NCBI GenBank assembly: GCA_963827605.1
Contig: CAWHBK010000001.1
Coordinates: 806,001-870,000 of the forward strand
Length of the DNA: 64,000 nucleotides
Direction: 5' to 3'
DNA from: DSYU01 sp963827605
GTDB lineage: Bacteria; Chloroflexota; Anaerolineae; Anaerolineales; Anaerolineaceae
The position numbers and the translations under genes are program-made. Below the pieces are notes generated by a model. The model was not told the origin of the DNA, did not search any database, and saw nothing but the letters and a program-made list of their open reading frames with translations. Positions 63,622-64,000 of the stretch are shown piece after piece (the stretch's first letter is position 1; every line of letters starts with the position of its first letter).

Positions 63622-64000
63622 TAGCCTGAGTGCCTGTCTTGGGAAGTCAGATCTGTTTCCACGGGAGTCGTCGCATCGGCTGCTTCCGCCACGCGCGCGG
63701 CCAGTTCCTGTTTCTGCCGCCGCTCTTGCATCCAGATACCCAGCAACAGGATGGCTACCCCGATTGAAATGCTCGCATCGGCGACGTTTAAAACTGGGAA
63801 ATCACCGACGGAGATAAAATCGGTCACGCGGCCCTGGAAAAGGACCCGATCGATCAAGTTGCCCAGCGCGCCGGCCAGCTGGAACCCCATCGCCAGGCGC
63901 AGCGTCCAATCTTCAGCCGGAACACGGGGATAATAATAAATAATGGCCAGAGACACGATAAACGCCAGCCCCGCGAAGAGGATGCCCATGTTCTTAAACA
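63621..64000 (-). CDS. lspA: Signal peptidase II, C-terminal part (cut by window edge)
   Basis: 126 codons remain; the frame continues past the end of the window. It removes lipoprotein signal peptides after Lgt has acted. FKNMGILFAGLAFIVSLAII is the second helix, GFQLAGALGNLIDRVLFQGR holds one catalytic Asp and FPVLNVADASISIGVAILLL the other, both typical. The C-terminal 35 residues (ERRQKQELAARVAEAADATT) are a charged extension longer than usual. It is coupled to rluD by a one-base overlap, a gene order found in many bacteria. Confidence 0.9.
   Translation of the reverse strand, partial: FKNMGILFAGLAFIVSLAIIYYYPRVPAEDWTLRLAMGFQLAGALGNLIDRVLFQGRVTDFISVGDFPVLNVADASISIGVAILLLGIWMQERRQKQELAARVAEAADATTPVETDLTSQDRHSG

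Noticed and set aside
1..64000. CRISPR array, prophage or insertion sequence
   Set aside because: No regularly spaced identical repeats, no integrase, transposase or phage structural genes were seen. The repeats present are short, irregular or part of protein genes.

Overview
This 64 kb window looks like a chromosomal segment of a Gram-positive-type or monoderm-like heterotroph, most likely a member of the Chloroflexota (Anaerolineae-like). This placement is an inference from gene content: an ABC-2 permease/SpoIIM fusion, GAF-rich sensors, an XRE/NB-ARC/TPR regulator, lipoproteins with Thr/Pro/Ala linkers, tandem RCC1-repeat surface proteins and a sugar ABC importer set among secreted glycosidases. 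No rRNA, CRISPR array, prophage or insertion sequence was seen. There is one tRNA gene (anticodon CAT).

Layout. 1-4.8 kb: a methyltransferase cut by the window edge, a histidine-phosphatase lipoprotein, and a two-gene unit encoding a metzincin-type protease and an unknown partner. 5-15.3 kb: a glycan-use cluster on the minus strand (substrate-binding lipoprotein, two permeases, a membrane TPR protein, a glycoamylase-domain enzyme, a GH31 and a GH5 mannanase-like enzyme). 15.6-25 kb: a DUF998 membrane protein, a very large phosphoesterase with duplicated N-terminal modules and a lectin-like tail, a divergent XRE/NB-ARC/TPR regulator, a CBM9-like lipoprotein and an aldo/keto reductase. 25-31.5 kb: radC, then three tandem paralogous secreted proteins (seven RCC1-type repeats each, Ig-like and MBG-like modules, a shared C-terminal end). 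31.8-36 kb: an FAD oxidoreductase, ftsH, the tRNA with its own promoter and terminator, and a small broken gene. 36-43.7 kb: a four-carbon sugar-acid kinase, then nanE, a ROK kinase, a membrane HExxH protein, a ChbG/YdjC deacetylase and an MFS/GPH sugar transporter, which read as an amino-sugar catabolic cluster. 43.7-64 kb: mainly housekeeping genes (tyrS, an SDR, HNH and MBL proteins, an ABC exporter with SpoIIM fusion, lgt, CDP-alcohol phosphatidyltransferase, ftsK, an S1-domain protein, a 7TM-GAF-HTH regulator, a GNAT, purine nucleoside phosphorylase, a GAF/HD-GYP protein, threonine aldolase, rluD, and lspA cut by the right edge).

A dominant technical feature: about half of the protein genes, including genes expected to be essential (tyrS, ftsK, lgt), are interrupted by single-base frameshifts, often at short G or C runs. 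Residues on both sides match the same family without loss. This points to uncorrected sequencing indels rather than gene decay, so I merged the pieces into single genes. Breakpoints are approximate.
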